Positions 11,172 to 22,571 of a stretch of 64,000 bases of DNA are shown one piece after another. How positions within the stretch are numbered: position 1 is the stretch's first letter; every line of letters starts with the position of its first letter. The stretch spans positions 455,643 through 519,642 of the forward strand of contig NW_005179159.1 of NCBI RefSeq assembly GCF_000350225.1, read 5' to 3'. Under the pieces are notes generated by a model. That model saw only the letters and a list, made by a program, of their open reading frames with translations, made no database searches and was not told where the DNA came from. The position numbers were made by a program, and so were the translations under genes. This stretch comes from Chondrus crispus (taxonomy: Eukaryota > Rhodophyta > Florideophyceae > Gigartinales > Gigartinaceae).

Positions 11172-11375
11172 AAAAAAATATGGTCCTTGACCTCTCCCTT
11201 TAATGTTTCAATTTCAATACTGGACTAAGTGTCCTTGTCTGTTTGGGCCTCTCGGCCCAAGGCCAGGGTGCCTATAGCATTGGAGGTGCCTTGCCCACCT
11301 CCCAAAAATCCAGGTACACAGCTCAGACTCAGGTGAGCATTGTTGGCCCTGCTCATTACCGCTATTTCATTGTCA
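11172..11375 (-). repeat. 3' LTR of the first copia element
   Basis: About 204 bp, beginning TGACAATG on the minus strand and sharing the CTCTCCCTTTAATGTTTC block with the other LTR. The other end is A-rich (a run of seven A on the plus strand) and does not show the usual CA. Substitutions and small indels separate the two LTRs. Confidence 0.82.
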
Positions 11376-11988
11376 CCCCTCCTTGGCGCAACGATGTCTG
11401 CGAATGTCGCGAGATTCGAACTCACCACATTAATTTGCAATATATATTTTTCGACCACTACACGACAGTGACTACCGTGTGTTTCAATTTTCCTTCAATT
11501 TTCCAAAACGTTTCACAGGTGTACCATTTGGCCCGGTACCTGGCTTGCATTCACAGTGTCTGGTATAAATAGAATTGATTTCCTTCCTGCCGTCACCAAC
11601 TTTACGTCGTCGTTTGGGCGTGCATGCCTGGAGGCGGGTATGGAATTGAGGGGGTCCATGCTTGTGAGTGTGGGCTAGAAGGTTTGTCCGGCTTCGGTTG
11701 TAATTCCTCGGTTGGTGAGGCATCGCAGCGCAGAGCGAAAAGCACTTCCTATCAGGGGCAACCAAGGTTAGACGTATGTTTTTGCATTTCCCTTCAACGA
11801 TTTTTATTTTGCTATTTTTGACGCCTCTCGCGCTTAGTGCCTCTCACACTCTACACTTTCGATGCCTCCGGTATCATGAATCCTTTACGGATTCACATGA
11901 AGTTCTGATCACATTTTCGTTATGTAGTAATCTTTCCTTGGAACTTGTTCCTCGAAAGCGAAGTCATCCGAATGCTTTTGGTTCAGAC

Positions 11989-13493
11989 TTATTTTTCAGC
12001 GATACGCGGCAGAGTTCTTAAATTTTGCAGTGTCCGGTAGTCCACAGGCTTGGTCAGGATATCAACAAGTTGTGCAGTAGTAGGGAAGCAATGGAGCGAG
12101 ATGGTTTTTGATGATAAGGTTCTTCGTATGGTGGAATTTGACATGGATATGTTTGTTGCCTGAAGACACTTGTTCGACGGAAGCCATTGAAATGGCTGTG
12201 GTGTTGTCAGACATGACTGCGGTAGCTCCAAGCTGGTGGTTTTCTCCCAGAAGTCCGCTCAGCTCTGAAACAATTCGCGGCGTCCATATCACCTCTTTCC
12301 CTTAATGAGACTTTGCGAGATATTCAGCCTCGGCAGATGAAAGGGCTACAACGGTTTGTCTTAGGCTCTTTCAAACCACGGGTGAATTATTAAGAGTGAA
12401 AATCACTCCAGATATAGAGTGCCTCGTATCTACGCACCCAGCCCAATCGGCGTCTACGAATGCCCCAAGCGAATCTCCAGTGAAACGTTTTACCCTGGAG
12501 TACAGTATACCGAACTTTCTGGTCCCGTAGATGTACCTTAATATCCTGCGAAGCAAATTAGGTTGCCTTTTCCATTAGGTCGTGCACGTTTCTGGCGAGG
12601 ATGCATACAGCGAATGATACATCGGGACGAGTACACACTGCAAGGTAAAGTAGTGCACCTATTGAGGAACGATATTTTGAGTGTTCAGCAGATACAAGGC
12701 GCCTATCTGACCAATGTGTCTTTCCGAGATCTGCGTTTGTCGGGAGTGCTGTCCAGACTCTATTTGCATGCCCCAGTCCGTGTTTCGTTAATAGATCGGC
12801 GGTGTACGGAGTTTGCGAATTGATTATTCCGTGAGGCTTCTGACAAATTTCCCATCCCATGAAAGTCTTTAGAGGTCCAAAGAGCTTGACATCGAAAGTA
12901 GCTTTCAAATTACTCTTTTAGGGTTTCCAAGAGTTTCATCGACTTTGTTGCAAACACCATATCATCCACGACGACAAGAACCACATTAAACTCAATTCCT
13001 GCCTGTAGGTCGAAAACGCAGGCGTCAGCAATTGATTGCCGGAATCCCCAGTTAAGGAAAGTTTTAGCCACCATAGATTCCCAAATGCGATCGGCTTGTT
13101 TTAAGCCCTACATTGATTCCATAAGCACATACACATGGTTTGACATGCCTTCTTTTCCAGAAGAATCCGTAGTTTGTTCCATTATTACTTCGAAGTCGAT
13201 ATCGCCGTAGAGATAGGCATCCGATACATCCCCTCCATCGAGGACAAGGTTACAGGCGAAAGCTAATAAAACAGATCGCGAATTGCGTCGTGTGATGCAA
13301 CAGAAGCGTACAGCGAATCCGGATCATAGTCAAAACGAGGATCCTGGAGGTCCCTGCGAACGACGCAACGGGCCTTGTGAAGAAAATGGACACCATTGTT
13401 ATCGAGGGGCTTTAAACGAAATACCCATGTGTAGGGCAACGGTTGATATGCCGATGTGCGTGGCATGTGGGGCCACGTTCGTGTCTTCACCAA
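11989..13493 (-). pseudogene. Copia reverse transcriptase and RNase H, broken
   Basis: The reverse transcriptase starts near 13493 (YTWVFRLKPLDNNGVHFLHKAR) and continues through shifted frames. The active-site block is VVVDDM near 12965, equivalent to YVDD with V for Y. A connecting region (TFMGWEICQKPHGI, 12558-12908; RSSIGALLYLAVCTRPD) leads into RNase H (DADWAGCVDTRHSISG near 12440; ATAVMSDNTTAISMA near 12220; VDILTKPVD near 12050). The order and motifs are standard for copia pol. Several frame changes and stops make it non-functional. Confidence 0.85.
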
Positions 13494-13925
13494 GGCAGTT
13501 TAATCTCTGTCGATGGCTTGGCACCATGACGGACAAGTTACTGCTTCTGAAAATGAGCGCGGGACGTCAGAATTGGGCAGTCTGGACCTTCCGCCTAGAT
13601 GAGATGATGTGAGTAGCGGTTCTCTCAATATTGCGAAGGCTTGCATTAGCATATCTTCAGCAATTACATCATGACCTGTTTCAATTTCCAATTCACTCTG
13701 CCGCGCAATTCTATCTAGAAGAGGTAAAATCCCGGGTAGCCTGCCCTCAGTATATTGTGGGAAATCTCTGGTGCAAGTAATGATTACGCGAATTCTTTCT
13801 AGAAGAAAGTTCAGGTGAAGGCTTTCTTCGCTTTGAAGACCTATGAAATGCCCATGTTGGGCTCTTGCGCTTAATTTTCTATCCGAAGATGTTCGGGACT
13901 TGTAGATGAACGCAAAAACAGGCTG

Positions 13926-14816
13926 TCAAAAGCGTGGGAGGCCACCGTAATCGATTCGTGTCTTGGAGTTCCAGGGGGGATTGGGAAGGTTTCCTTGAAT
14001 TATTACGGATGCTAGTCTGTTTCTGAGCCAGTTCTCGTGAGACATTGCTTCTGCCCAGCGGGATTTGAGTAATTTCGATTTAATGAGTAAAACACGAGAA
14101 CGCATTCCAAGCTCTTGCATGAATCTCTCTGTGAGGCTGTTGCACTGTGATGCATACGGTGGGGTATACTTCAGCCTTATCAAATTGTTCCTGCAGTAGT
14201 TCTTGAGTTCGTTGGAAACATTTTCGCCAGCTCCGTCTAATCGTGCATTGATGAGGGGAGATCCGGAAGTAGTTTCCGAACGAGCTTTGTATTCGATGAT
14301 GCGATGCGCTACTTCAGAGTTTTCATTGAGAGAGTAAATATTCGACTTCGCTGTGGACTCATCTACTATTCCGAGAGCATACCGGCTGCCTCCAATTGAT
14401 TTCGGATGCACTGGTACCAGAATGTCAAGATGGACGAGTTCTAGAGGAAAAGAAACTGACCTCAAACTCGAATGAATTGGTGGTCATTTCGCTTTCGCTA
14501 GCGAACACAAGACACAGAGAATGTGGTCCAATGTACTCCGGGACAAGTTAGGGACGCTTGACAATACGTCTGCAAGCTGGCGGTACCGAGCAGGGTTTGG
14601 ATGGCCTAACTTTGAGTGCCAATCCATTGCATGATCAGAGATAGAATAGTCACCACGAAACGTCGATGTCATTTTCGCATGACATGAGGCACATGACGTA
14701 GGAGAAATTGTTAAACCCGCAAGGTGAGGTGTGGTATTTCGACTTTCGATTCTCATATGGCACAGCCCCTCGCTTGCTTTCACGGTGAAAACAATTCGTT
14801 TTGTACAGAGGGTCAT
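13926..14816 (-). pseudogene. Copia GAG-pre-integrase and integrase, broken
   Basis: The zinc-binding N-terminal domain reads DWHSKLGHPNPARYRQL with a downstream CVLC pair (14484-14816). The catalytic core follows in 13926-14465: ELVHLDILVPVHP gives the first Asp, RLDGAGENVSNEL the second, and a SLTERFMQEL block the glutamate. The integrase would insert element cDNA and produce the 5-bp duplications seen at the ends. The N-terminal domain and core are in two frames. Confidence 0.85.
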
Positions 14817-16236
14817 CAGAAAACAGGTACTGTAGTTGTTGATAGCAGGCGGATCCGAGTAAATTGAACGTTGAAGTCATCAGATAGTTGCCCCACTGAG
14901 AGAATGTTTGCGGAGAGTTTTGGGGTGTGCAACGCTTTGATGTACATCCCTCCGTTTACGGGAATGTATACGGTTCCATTTCCCACGATGATTGAAACTC
15001 CTGAGGCAGAGAGAACATCCTCGACAGCTACTTTCTGATAAGATATGAAGGAATCCTTTGAATGAAAGAAGTGGTGTGAACCACCGGAATCAATCAGCGC
15101 ATCTCTACATTTCTTTTTCACCGCTGACTGCAACTGAGCTGCGGAATTTAATACCTGCCATGAAACGGAAAGAGCGATCACGGTAAGACGGAGTTGAGAA
15201 TTACGGCGATGGATAAATTCTTGAATTGTTAGACGCGTATTGCGCAGATACGTTATTGCCGCGACCGGAGTTATCCAGACCGTTGTGAACGATTGATGAA
15301 GGTGTAGTAGCTTAGGTTTGGGGATGTGCCCATGGCGTTTGTGGAGCAGGGTGGACGTTCGAAATACCATATCCTCTGGAGTTTCCGTCTCCACCGCGGT
15401 AAAGAAATCTACCACGACCTCTTTGAATACGATTGCGACCTCTTCCCCGAAAATATGAACCCCTTTGATGAGCGTTTCGAGACTCTTCTTGCTTGTGTCA
15501 GCAATCGGAAGCATAATGGCCAGGCTTTCCGCACACAAAACACGGGCCATTTTTCTTTTTTTAGTACCCAAGTGTGGAGATGTGAATTGATTCCTTCCGT
15601 TGAAAGCAGATGCAGCTGTCGGATTTGAAATGCCTCCCGAATTGTTCTTTTTTCGTTTAGGTCTGGAAATTTCTCCTTTACCTGCGATAAGAAGTTTGTC
15701 GAAGGACATACCGACGGAATTCGTGACTATGGCAAAGGGCTTAAAAGACTGTGGTAGCGTTCGAATCAGCTGAGAGGCCTTGTAGTCAACTTTCTTATCG
15801 TAGGACTCCAGTTTACCAATTATTTCGTTGAACTTCTCGAGGTGCCTTTCCCAATTCTCTCCATTTTTGAAGGAAAGGTTTTCTAGTTCATTCTGCAGGT
15901 TGATGATCAGTTGCGCATTAGAAGTGGTATGCAGTTTTTCTAAAGAATCCTAAAGTTCTTTGGCCGCCTTCTCATCGTCATCGATCAACTCAGCAATCTG
16001 TGCAAGGGGTCCTGTCCCGAGACTAAGGACAATTGCATTTTTGCCTTCATCGTAGCCTCGAGCCATTTATTTCTAGCAGCAGAGGATGGGTCCTCGGCAA
16101 TTTCGGAAATCCATAGGAGTTCCACGTCGCCCCGTCGAATAAATGCATAAACGCGGCGACGCCAGTGGAGATAATTTTTGGAAGTGTTAAGCTTCAAAAG
16201 CTTCGTCACAGAGTCTTGGTCTGTCCCGGAAGACAT
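14816..16236 (-). pseudogene. Copia gag and protease, broken
   Basis: The gag begins at an ATG at 16236 (MSSGTDQDSVTKLLKL, then YLHWRRRVYAFIRRGD), resembling copia gag/UBN2 proteins. It continues through a second frame with a stop in AAKEL*DSLEK and reaches GKGEISRPKRKK near 15660. The aspartic protease is visible near 15085 as DALIDSGGSHHFF, with ANILSVGQLSDDFNV near its end. No intact CCHC knuckle was recognised between them. Confidence 0.8.
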
Positions 16237-16291
16237 GTTGTGGTGGCGCCACTAAATTAAATGGTCAAGACTTGCTCACTTGATGCTATCA

Positions 16292-16500
16292 TAACAAAAA
16301 TATGGTCCTTCTTGACCTCTCCCTTTAATGTTTCGATCTTATTACTGCACTAAGTATCCTTGTCTGTTGGGTCCTCTCGCCACAAGGCCAGGCTGTCTAT
16401 AGCATCGAAGGTGCCTGGCGCACCTCCCAAGCATCCAGATACATAGTTCAGACTCCTGTGAGCTTTGTTGTCGCCGCTCATTACAGTCATATCATTGTCA
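16292..16500 (-). repeat. 5' LTR of the first copia element
   Basis: About 209 bp, matching the LTR at 11172. Its outer end reads CATTGTCA on the plus strand at 16500, directly followed by the CACTT target duplication. Confidence 0.82.
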
Positions 16501-16564
16501 CACTTTTCAGTAGACTGATCGTGGCAGGCATTAGAGATATCGACTAGCTCTTGAATCATATTGA

Positions 16565-16605
16565 GTGTCGTTTGAAACGACCTTCAGGGTCGTTCCAAAC
16601 GACAC
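16565..16605. repeat. Hairpin, 18-bp stem
   Basis: GTGTCGTTTGAAACGACC and its inverse are separated by 5 bases, with one mismatch. It lies just outside the copia element. Confidence 0.9.
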
Positions 16606-17329
16606 CCAATAAAACATAGAACATAAAATATGAACTGATCTGATATGCGACTGACCATATATTATCTCCGAGTGTTGGCGCACAAAGATTTGGCACCCAT
16701 CGCGCTCGCAAGTCCCAAACGAGAAGTATTCGTACATTTGCCGCGAAACAAGACGATACTGAATTCAAATTTTTTCACAACTTCACCTTCCCGCCAAACA
16801 CACATTTCTTTTCCTGCCATCTCCTCATCGCAATTTCCCCTACGATTTCAATCGATCGACAATCCGACCACTCAGATTCTCGTGCCCTTCCCAACCGCAC
16901 CTCCTCTCCCAGTCAAGCCTATGGGTATGGCCCTGTGCTTTCTCCGTCCCAATCCACCACAGAAGTTCCCTTCGGAGGAGCAGAGAACTACCCACCGACA
17001 TAAAATTTTGATGAGATCCATCCTCAAGCCTTCCCCGTCATTCTCAATACCGGCCAAAATTGCGAGACCCCTCTCGCCAACGATCAATTGCCACACCGAT
17101 CCAGCTCCTCACCATCCCCGAAAGCATGCAGGCCTAGAAGAGATCGGGCACCCGGGGCATTCTCACAGGCAAATCTGTAAGCAGCGTGCAAGAGAATGGG
17201 AATGTATGGGTCGGGAGCAAAGAGTACGCTGATCGCTCGCTTGGAAAAAGGGAGTAGACTCCTATGCGAGAATATTGGAGCTGAAGCAGCTATGCAATGA
17301 GGCTGGCGCTAATCTCGCAGAAAAGAATG
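16606..17329. other. Possible upstream part of the Myb/SANT-like pseudogene
   Basis: A plus-strand open frame (16645-17232) is proline/serine-rich and could be the disordered N-terminus of the protein recognised downstream. Nothing in it is diagnostic. Confidence 0.3.
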
Positions 17330-18243
17330 GACAGAACCGTGCTCCCAATTGGACAAAGGAAGAAAGCGCAAGGCTGTGTCCTGTCTTGGCCAATTCCAGA
17401 AATGCGACTGTAGTTGCAAAGATGTAACAGGGCATTACTACCACGCCAGACTTGGACTGTCAGCGCCATGATCCTTTCGTTGAAGAATTCCAAATGCTGT
17501 TCAACGACCTGGATTTCAACCGGGGCCCTCCTGAGGCGTTTGATGGCGTAACTTTGGACATTCTGCTACGCATTGACCCATCGACGCGGCGACACATTCG
17601 CTATGGTCAGAAATTGCAAGAAAAGTGGAAAAGATACGTTCTGCATACACTGTAACCTGCAAAAAGTTTGAGTCTTCTGGACAAGGCGATGCACAAAAGG
17701 TTCCTATGTCTACTCAGAGGGATGATGTTTTGTGCTACATGCATTGTGTGTTTCACGACCATCCAGTTCGCATGCCGTGTGCGAATCCTCTCTCTTCAGT
17801 CCCAAATGGAGTCCAGGCTCGATGCAGAGAAATGCTCTGCCAGTATGGAGCAGAATGTTACTCAATCTGGAAGGAAACGCCGCCGAGATGAAAGGACGCA
17901 TGCCCTTCTGCTGCAATTGCGTCAGTAGCAAGTTCTCGCGATATCGAACGACCGAAGCTGATACAGGACAGCGATGCCAACAATATCGCGACGGATAGCC
18001 AGGCCATTGAGTTTGACCGCTCTATGAAGATCGCGAACACAGTGTCATCTTCAATTGATCTGGAATCAAAAATATTGTCAATGATCAAAGGTCTTTAAGA
18101 GCTTTGATCATTGACAATATTTTCATCTTCTGCGGTAAGTTACCGCAGAAGATGAATACTCGACGCGGTGTTTGGAACGATATACGCGTCGCTTAAACTA
18201 TGTCGAAGAAATGATAAACGACGCAATGTCACACAAAGACTAG
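17330..18243 (+). pseudogene. Myb/SANT-like DNA-binding protein, broken
   Basis: NWTKEESARL near 17350 is the typical start of a Myb/SANT or trihelix-like domain. It continues as DPFVEEFQMLFND and FDGVTLDILLRIDPSTRR, with a final helix QKLQEKWKR near 17610. The frame then shifts near 17630 (CKKFESSGQGDAQ). A C-terminal segment (ASSRDIERPKLIQDS to ESKILSMIK) is interrupted by paired palindromes at 18069-18154. After excision of 18091-18139 it continues in frame to AEDEYSTRCLERYTRRL and a TAG near 18241. Proteins of this type often accompany Harbinger transposases. No transposase lies beside this one. Confidence 0.62.
18069..18154. repeat. Paired palindromes (22-bp and 15-bp stems), zero gap
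   Basis: The first hairpin, 18069-18123, has a perfect 22-bp stem and an 11-base loop. The second, 18124-18154, has a perfect 15-bp stem and a 1-base loop and begins at the next base. The left outer arm encodes KILSMIK of the flanking protein. The right outer arm encodes TAED of its continuation. Confidence 0.95.
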
Positions 18244-18308
18244 AAAACGGCCAAGTTTGGCATCTCCCATGCTCATCAATTTCATCATCGCGCTCAACGT
18301 GTGCGTGC

Positions 18309-18349
18309 TGTGGATTTGCGGCTGCCATTATGGCCGCCGCAAATCCACA
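18309..18349. repeat. Hairpin, 14-bp stem
   Basis: TGTGGATTTGCGGC pairs perfectly with its inverse at 18336-18349. The loop contains a smaller GCCAT/ATGGC palindrome. Confidence 0.85.
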
Positions 18350-21093
18350 AAAAGCATCCGGTATGATACCGAGTCCAGTACGTGTTGCGCCGCGCCTAGA
18401 CCTGCGACGTAAGGTATAGAGGAAGACTTACTGACCTGCGTGTGCTGCCGTGCGTTTGTGTGCCCAGACAGGCCTCCGCGCCAAAGCCCCGCTCCAGATC
18501 GCGTCCATTTGCCTCGTGCTCTACGCCATGCATTGCATCGCCTTTGTATTCTGGGACTGTACCGACTCACAGGGTAGTACGCTATGCCTGTTTTTTTGCA
18601 CCTGCGAAGCCGCGCACGGCTCACCCCTCGTCGCACACACTCTAACCACCTTCTCCTCTACGCCATGGACAATGTTCCCGTTACCACCCGCGTAGCAACC
18701 CCGAGGACACAGACTTCTACAATTACACCGACTACCCATCATACATGCCAAGGCGGCTAAAACCCCACCATTAGTGCGGTGTGCGGCTCCCCAAACATTG
18801 ATCTGTAGCATGTACATGTGTCCGAGTCACAGTATTGCCCCGGGCCCGCATGCGTAGCGCGAGCGCAGACCCCGACGCGCGGGCGCTCGCGACCCTTGCT
18901 GCAGGTACAGGTGTGCGTGAGCGTGCGCCGGTCATACCAGCCCTCGTGGAGGCGCCCTTTCAGGGGTATTAGCGAGCACACATGTGCCCCCTGCAAGGCG
19001 TTTTCGCCGCTTCCATCACGGTCCACCTCGTTGCACCGCGCGCAGGGATTCCAAAAGAACGCGAGAGAAATGTAGCGCGCGCAGTGCTTGGTATGCACTC
19101 GGGTGCGGTCGCGCGGAGGGACGAGGGAAGCGGGCCGAGGGCGGCGCACTCCGCAGGTTCGACTCGTAGAGGGGCCGGCGAAAAGGATTTTTGCACACGA
19201 GGCTGGGGCGAGGTTGCGGGGGGTGGGTCTCGGGGCGCAGTCGTGGCGTGGAAACGGCGCATCGATCGGGGGCTGTGCACTAGGGGCCCGGAGGCGCGGC
19301 GCGGCAGCGAGAAAGGTGACCTGAGCACGGTGACCTGCGCGGAGATGCAGGCGTGCGCATGTCGGTAGGGGAGGGCGGCCATTTTCATGTCGTGCAATCC
19401 AATTGTTGTGAACTGTGAGATGGACGCAGACGTGACGGCCGATTTCCCGAAAGCCGAAACATTGACGACAAAGTTGTCACACCATTTCAAAGACTCTTTA
19501 ATTCAACGCGTGCAATGCTTTCTTTCTTTATGCGTGCGACGCTTTCCCTAGCCATTTCAATCGTTTCTGTGTATGCTCGCAAGCGGTCGGTTTCCATTGG
19601 GGATATACCCATGGTACAGGTTGACCAATCTGCAATGTCTCGCTCCTCGCTAGTCTCTTTCTTTCGACAGATCCTAGTTGCACCACTCTGCCTTTTCGCC
19701 GATTATGCACACGCGGTCCAGCATGGGACAGACCTTTGCAACTTTCGTTCTCTCCAATGACGCCCTCTACGCTCCTGCTCAATCACTTTGCGTGCAGTAG
19801 CACGCGAAACACATCAAAAGGAGAAGGTCTGATAAGCGACTGTCGTGGTGCAATCACATCCGTTAGGCCAAAACTTGCGTTCCGCCGTGCCATGGTGGCG
19901 AAACAGAACGCTGTCCTTTGGACACAGCGAAGAACCCAGCCGGACTGCTTATCCGTGTCCGCCTCATATTGGATGCCTGGAATCCATGCATGAAAGTTGC
20001 AAGTTGCAATCCCTTTTATACGCCTGCCCAGTGAACACCGGACAAAATGTCATTTTTCTACGAATACGATCTCCTTTTGGCTGCCCCAGCTCCCTGCTCG
20101 TACATTTGTAACGTACCGTAGGGACAGGGAGCTGAGTAAAGTTTTTTAAAAAACTTTGTTTCATCCATCCGCGAACCCACAGCCACTCCACTTCTGTCTC
20201 CGCGGAGAACCATCGTGTCTTCTCGTGACCCACCACCCTACTTCTTCCAACCACTCTATAACAGTGTACAAATCTGTTATACCGACAATGCTAGCATGAT
20301 CCCGTAATTCATGTCTTGTAGGCCTCTGCCCGGGCCTTCTTGGCAAGGACCCAGCTCCATAAGATGGCCCGGACCCAACAGACGATTACGAAGGACGTGG
20401 GAAGCTGGGCAGCGGCGACGGCGGCCGTGACCCACCAGAAGTCGGCGCCCAGCGAAGACGCGATAAGCGTGCCCACGCCCCCGGAAGAAGGCGTTAATTG
20501 CGAGGAGGACAAGCGATGTGTCCTAGGGGGAGGTTAGTCTGGTTGCGGGTGGCGGGAGCCGGGAGCCGGCGAGGGGAACGCCTTTCGATGTTCGTGGTTT
20601 TGCGTCCTGCACGGGGCTTGCTGTTTATGTGCCAGCATGCGGCCAGAATGGCTACAGTTTCCAGACGACGCTGCAGAATTCTTTTGTAAACAGCGTCAGC
20701 CAAGGGAGCCCGACGCCTCTTCACGCGATATGCAGATGTGAGCGGCATTGATATGGGATAGTTGGGAGTTTGATAAGGGGAGGGAAGGAGGAATTTCAGG
20801 AGATAAGGGGTTGCTTGTGGCAGGTGAGGGTGGAGGTGATCGATCGAGGAGAGGTAATGGCTGGAAAGATTGATTTACGGACTACTGTCGATGATGGTGA
20901 CGGATGGGAATGGCGAGCACTCTAGGGTTTCTATGGAAGGCGACGGCGTGGGACACTGTGGTGTAGTGCTCAGTACGAGGGATCAGTACAGTACGACGGT
21001 CTGTTCATGTTGTGTACAAATGTTGGGAAGGGGACAATCGCACCCGTTGCGTACATTTTTGAAGTCGTTTTTTTATATTTTTTGTTTGGAACG
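18350..21093. other. No recognised gene; GC-rich block and hairpin pair
   Basis: Frames here overlap on both strands without recognisable domains. The stretch 18830-19370 is strongly GC-rich, which inflates open frames. A minus-strand frame ending near 20309 (DFWWVTAAVAAAQLPTSFVIVCWVRAILW) looks like two membrane segments but cannot be tied to a family. The right end (GAACG at 21089) is the target site of the second copia element. Confidence 0.45.
20087..20157. repeat. Paired palindromes (10-bp arms, then a perfect 20-bp palindrome)
   Basis: CAGCTCCCTG at 20087 pairs with CAGGGAGCTG at 20125-20134 across a partly paired interior. Three bases later AAAGTTTTTTAAAAAACTTT (20138-20157) is a perfect palindrome. 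Confidence 0.8.
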
Positions 21094-21221
21094 TGTGATG
21101 ACAAAAGTCTCGTGTCCGTCGTCTTTATTGTCTGGTTCCTAAGGCGTCCTTTTATAAGCGGAATGACGACGGTGTGTTCCAGGGTACTACGTGTGCTGCT
21201 GTGCACTTGTGCGTGGTGGCG
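21094..21221 (-). repeat. 3' LTR of the second copia element
   Basis: 128 bp, similar base for base to 31636-31763. The inner end has mutated from the ...GACA of the other copy to ...GGCG. The outer end is preceded by the GAACG duplication. Confidence 0.88.
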
Positions 21222-21397
21222 ATGCGATGTACTACCGCCAGTGCGTATCGCGTTGAAGCATGAACTGGACACGCAAGTTGTGCGTGGTGACGCGTCTCCT
21301 GATGTATTCGCGATGTGCGCGATGGCGGTGTGCAGTTGTTTATTGCTTGTGTTTGTGCGACGTTGAGTACTTCCTTTAGCGCGCCTTGGTGTTGGTG

Positions 21398-22099
21398 TCA
21401 GGAGGGTTCTTGAATGATGTGGAGCGCTTGTTTGAGTGCGTTGAACTTTGGTGCGCTGAGGGGCTTGGTACAGATGTCGGCGAGCATTTGTTCAGATGGG
21501 ACGTGGTGAATGCGAATGTGGTTGAGATTGATATGCTCGCGGAGGTAGTGATGCCTAAGGTCGATGAACTTACGACGGCGGGTGGGTGCGGTGTTTTGGG
21601 CCACGGATATTGCGGCTTGATTATCTATCATGAGCGGAACCGTCGTGGGTTGGAGTAGTCGAAGTTCGAGGAGCATGCGTCGTAGCCACTGGGTTGTTTG
21701 CACTGAGCTGGTTACAGCAATGTACTCGGCCCCGCAGGTACTTAGCGCCTGCATTGATTGCCTGTGGATGCCCAGGCGATGACGGAGTAGCCGTATCTGT
21801 AGATGGTTTCAGATGTGGACTTGCCGTCGGCAACGTCGCCTGCAAAGTCGGCGTCAGTGAATGTAGAAAGGCTAGGTTTGGTTTCTTCTGCGTACTAGAG
21901 GCCGTGGTGCATGGTGGTCTTTATGTATTGGACCAGTTTTTCATGTGGAGCCAGTGCTGGGGTGTGCGTTTGTGTGTTGCGGCCGCCAACTTGTTGACTG
22001 CGAATGTGATGTCAGGACGTGTACAATCTGCCAAGTAACGCAGCTCACCTATGATGCTCTGGTATTTGTCTGCTAGGTTGGGGATGAGCTTGTCGTCTG
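21398..22099 (-). pseudogene. Copia reverse transcriptase end and RNase H
   Basis: The RNase H domain is well preserved in 21398-21754: CGAEYIAVTSSVQTTQWLRR, MIDNQAAISVAQN, IDLRHHYLRE and MLADICTKPLSAPKFNALK. Upstream on the minus strand, QSIIGELRYLADCTRPDITFAVN (22099-21921) is the connecting region after the polymerase. The gypsy insertion separates this part from the polymerase half at 28331-29317. The same order is seen in the first copia element. Confidence 0.87.
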
Positions 22100-22204
22100 G
22101 TGTTTGCAACAAAGATCAAGGATCCAAAGTAGATTTGATCATTCGATTAGAAGATTGGATCTATTGACAGAGGAAATTGGATCAATTGGATATAATCTGA
22201 ATTT

Positions 22205-22302
22205 TTCTAGAAACTTCTAGAGTCACATATTACAGAGAGTTCCAGAAGACTCTGGATTGTTCTAGAAGCTTCTAGAGTAAGATGTTCCAGAATATTCTAG
22301 AA
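22205..22302 (+). promoter_or_regulatory. Heat-shock-element array in the gypsy 5' LTR
   Basis: Heat-shock factor binds inverted repeats of nGAAn at 5-base spacing. This 98-base stretch holds TTCTAGAAACTTCTAGAG (22205-22222), TTCCAGAA (22240-22247), TTCTAGAAGCTTCTAGAG (22260-22277) and TTCCAGAATATTCTAGAA (22285-22302). The last is a perfect four-unit element. All four start in the same 5-base phase. The array lies 80-180 bases upstream of the TATA box, a normal promoter distance. In Arabidopsis the ONSEN retrotransposon is heat-activated through such sites in its LTR. Binding here is inferred from sequence alone. Confidence 0.85.
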
Positions 22303-22382
22303 GATTTGTAATTTTATTGTAGATGACTTGCAACTTTAGTGTAATCTTTGTTTTAGTACCGTTTTGAGGGGGTATGAAAGTC

Positions 22383-22390
22383 TATAAAAG
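22383..22390 (+). promoter_or_regulatory. TATA box of the gypsy 5' LTR
   Basis: TATAAAAG in the context GTCTATAAAAGGGGACC. The 3' LTR has GTCTTAAAGGGGGACC at the same place, so its TATA box is destroyed. Confidence 0.75.
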
Positions 22391-22555
22391 GGGACCTGAG
22401 TTGGACGAGCTGGGGAACTTGTCACCTCAACCTCACCTACAACTTTCAAGAAGATTATTATCTACGTTCAACCTTCATCGTCTATTGTACTACTATGTCG
22501 CCGTTGTAAGCGGCGCTCCTCAGTAGCTGCCCTAGCCCTGTGCGGATCATCGCAC

Positions 22556-22571
22556 TGGTAGCATCGCTTGG
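22556..22571 (+). other. Primer binding site of the gypsy element
   Basis: TGGTAGCATCGCTTGG begins one base after the 5' LTR. TGGTA is complementary to a tRNA ending TACCA, as in methionine tRNAs. The exact primer cannot be named. Confidence 0.65.

Larger units (their letters stand above)
11172..16500 (-). mobile_element. Ty1/copia retrotransposon, target duplication CACTT
   Basis: A 5.3-kb element on the minus strand. Similar LTRs lie at both ends, and CACTT occurs immediately outside each (11167-11171 and 16501-16505), as expected for a retroviral-type integrase making a 5-bp target duplication. Inside, the order on the minus strand is gag, protease, integrase, reverse transcriptase, RNase H, which defines copia. 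A purine tract (AAGGAGGGG on the minus strand, 11376-11384) abuts the 3' LTR. A likely primer site (TGATAGCATCA) abuts the 5' LTR near 16290. Every domain carries stops or shifts, so the element is dead. Confidence 0.92.
22105..22554 (+). repeat. 5' LTR of the gypsy chromovirus
   Basis: 450 bp. It contains the heat-shock-element array (22205-22302) and a TATA box (TATAAAAG, 22383-22390). It differs from the 3' LTR by substitutions and by about 94 extra bases that cover most of the array. Confidence 0.95.

Noticed and set aside
18830-19490. Long frames on both strands in the GC-rich block
   Set aside because: They overlap in five frames, have Arg/Pro/Ala-rich low-complexity products, and match no domain. 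High GC removes stops by chance.
20309-20512. Small membrane protein on the minus strand
   Set aside because: Two hydrophobic segments are suggestive, but there is no recognisable family, no convincing start, and overlapping frames are equally open.
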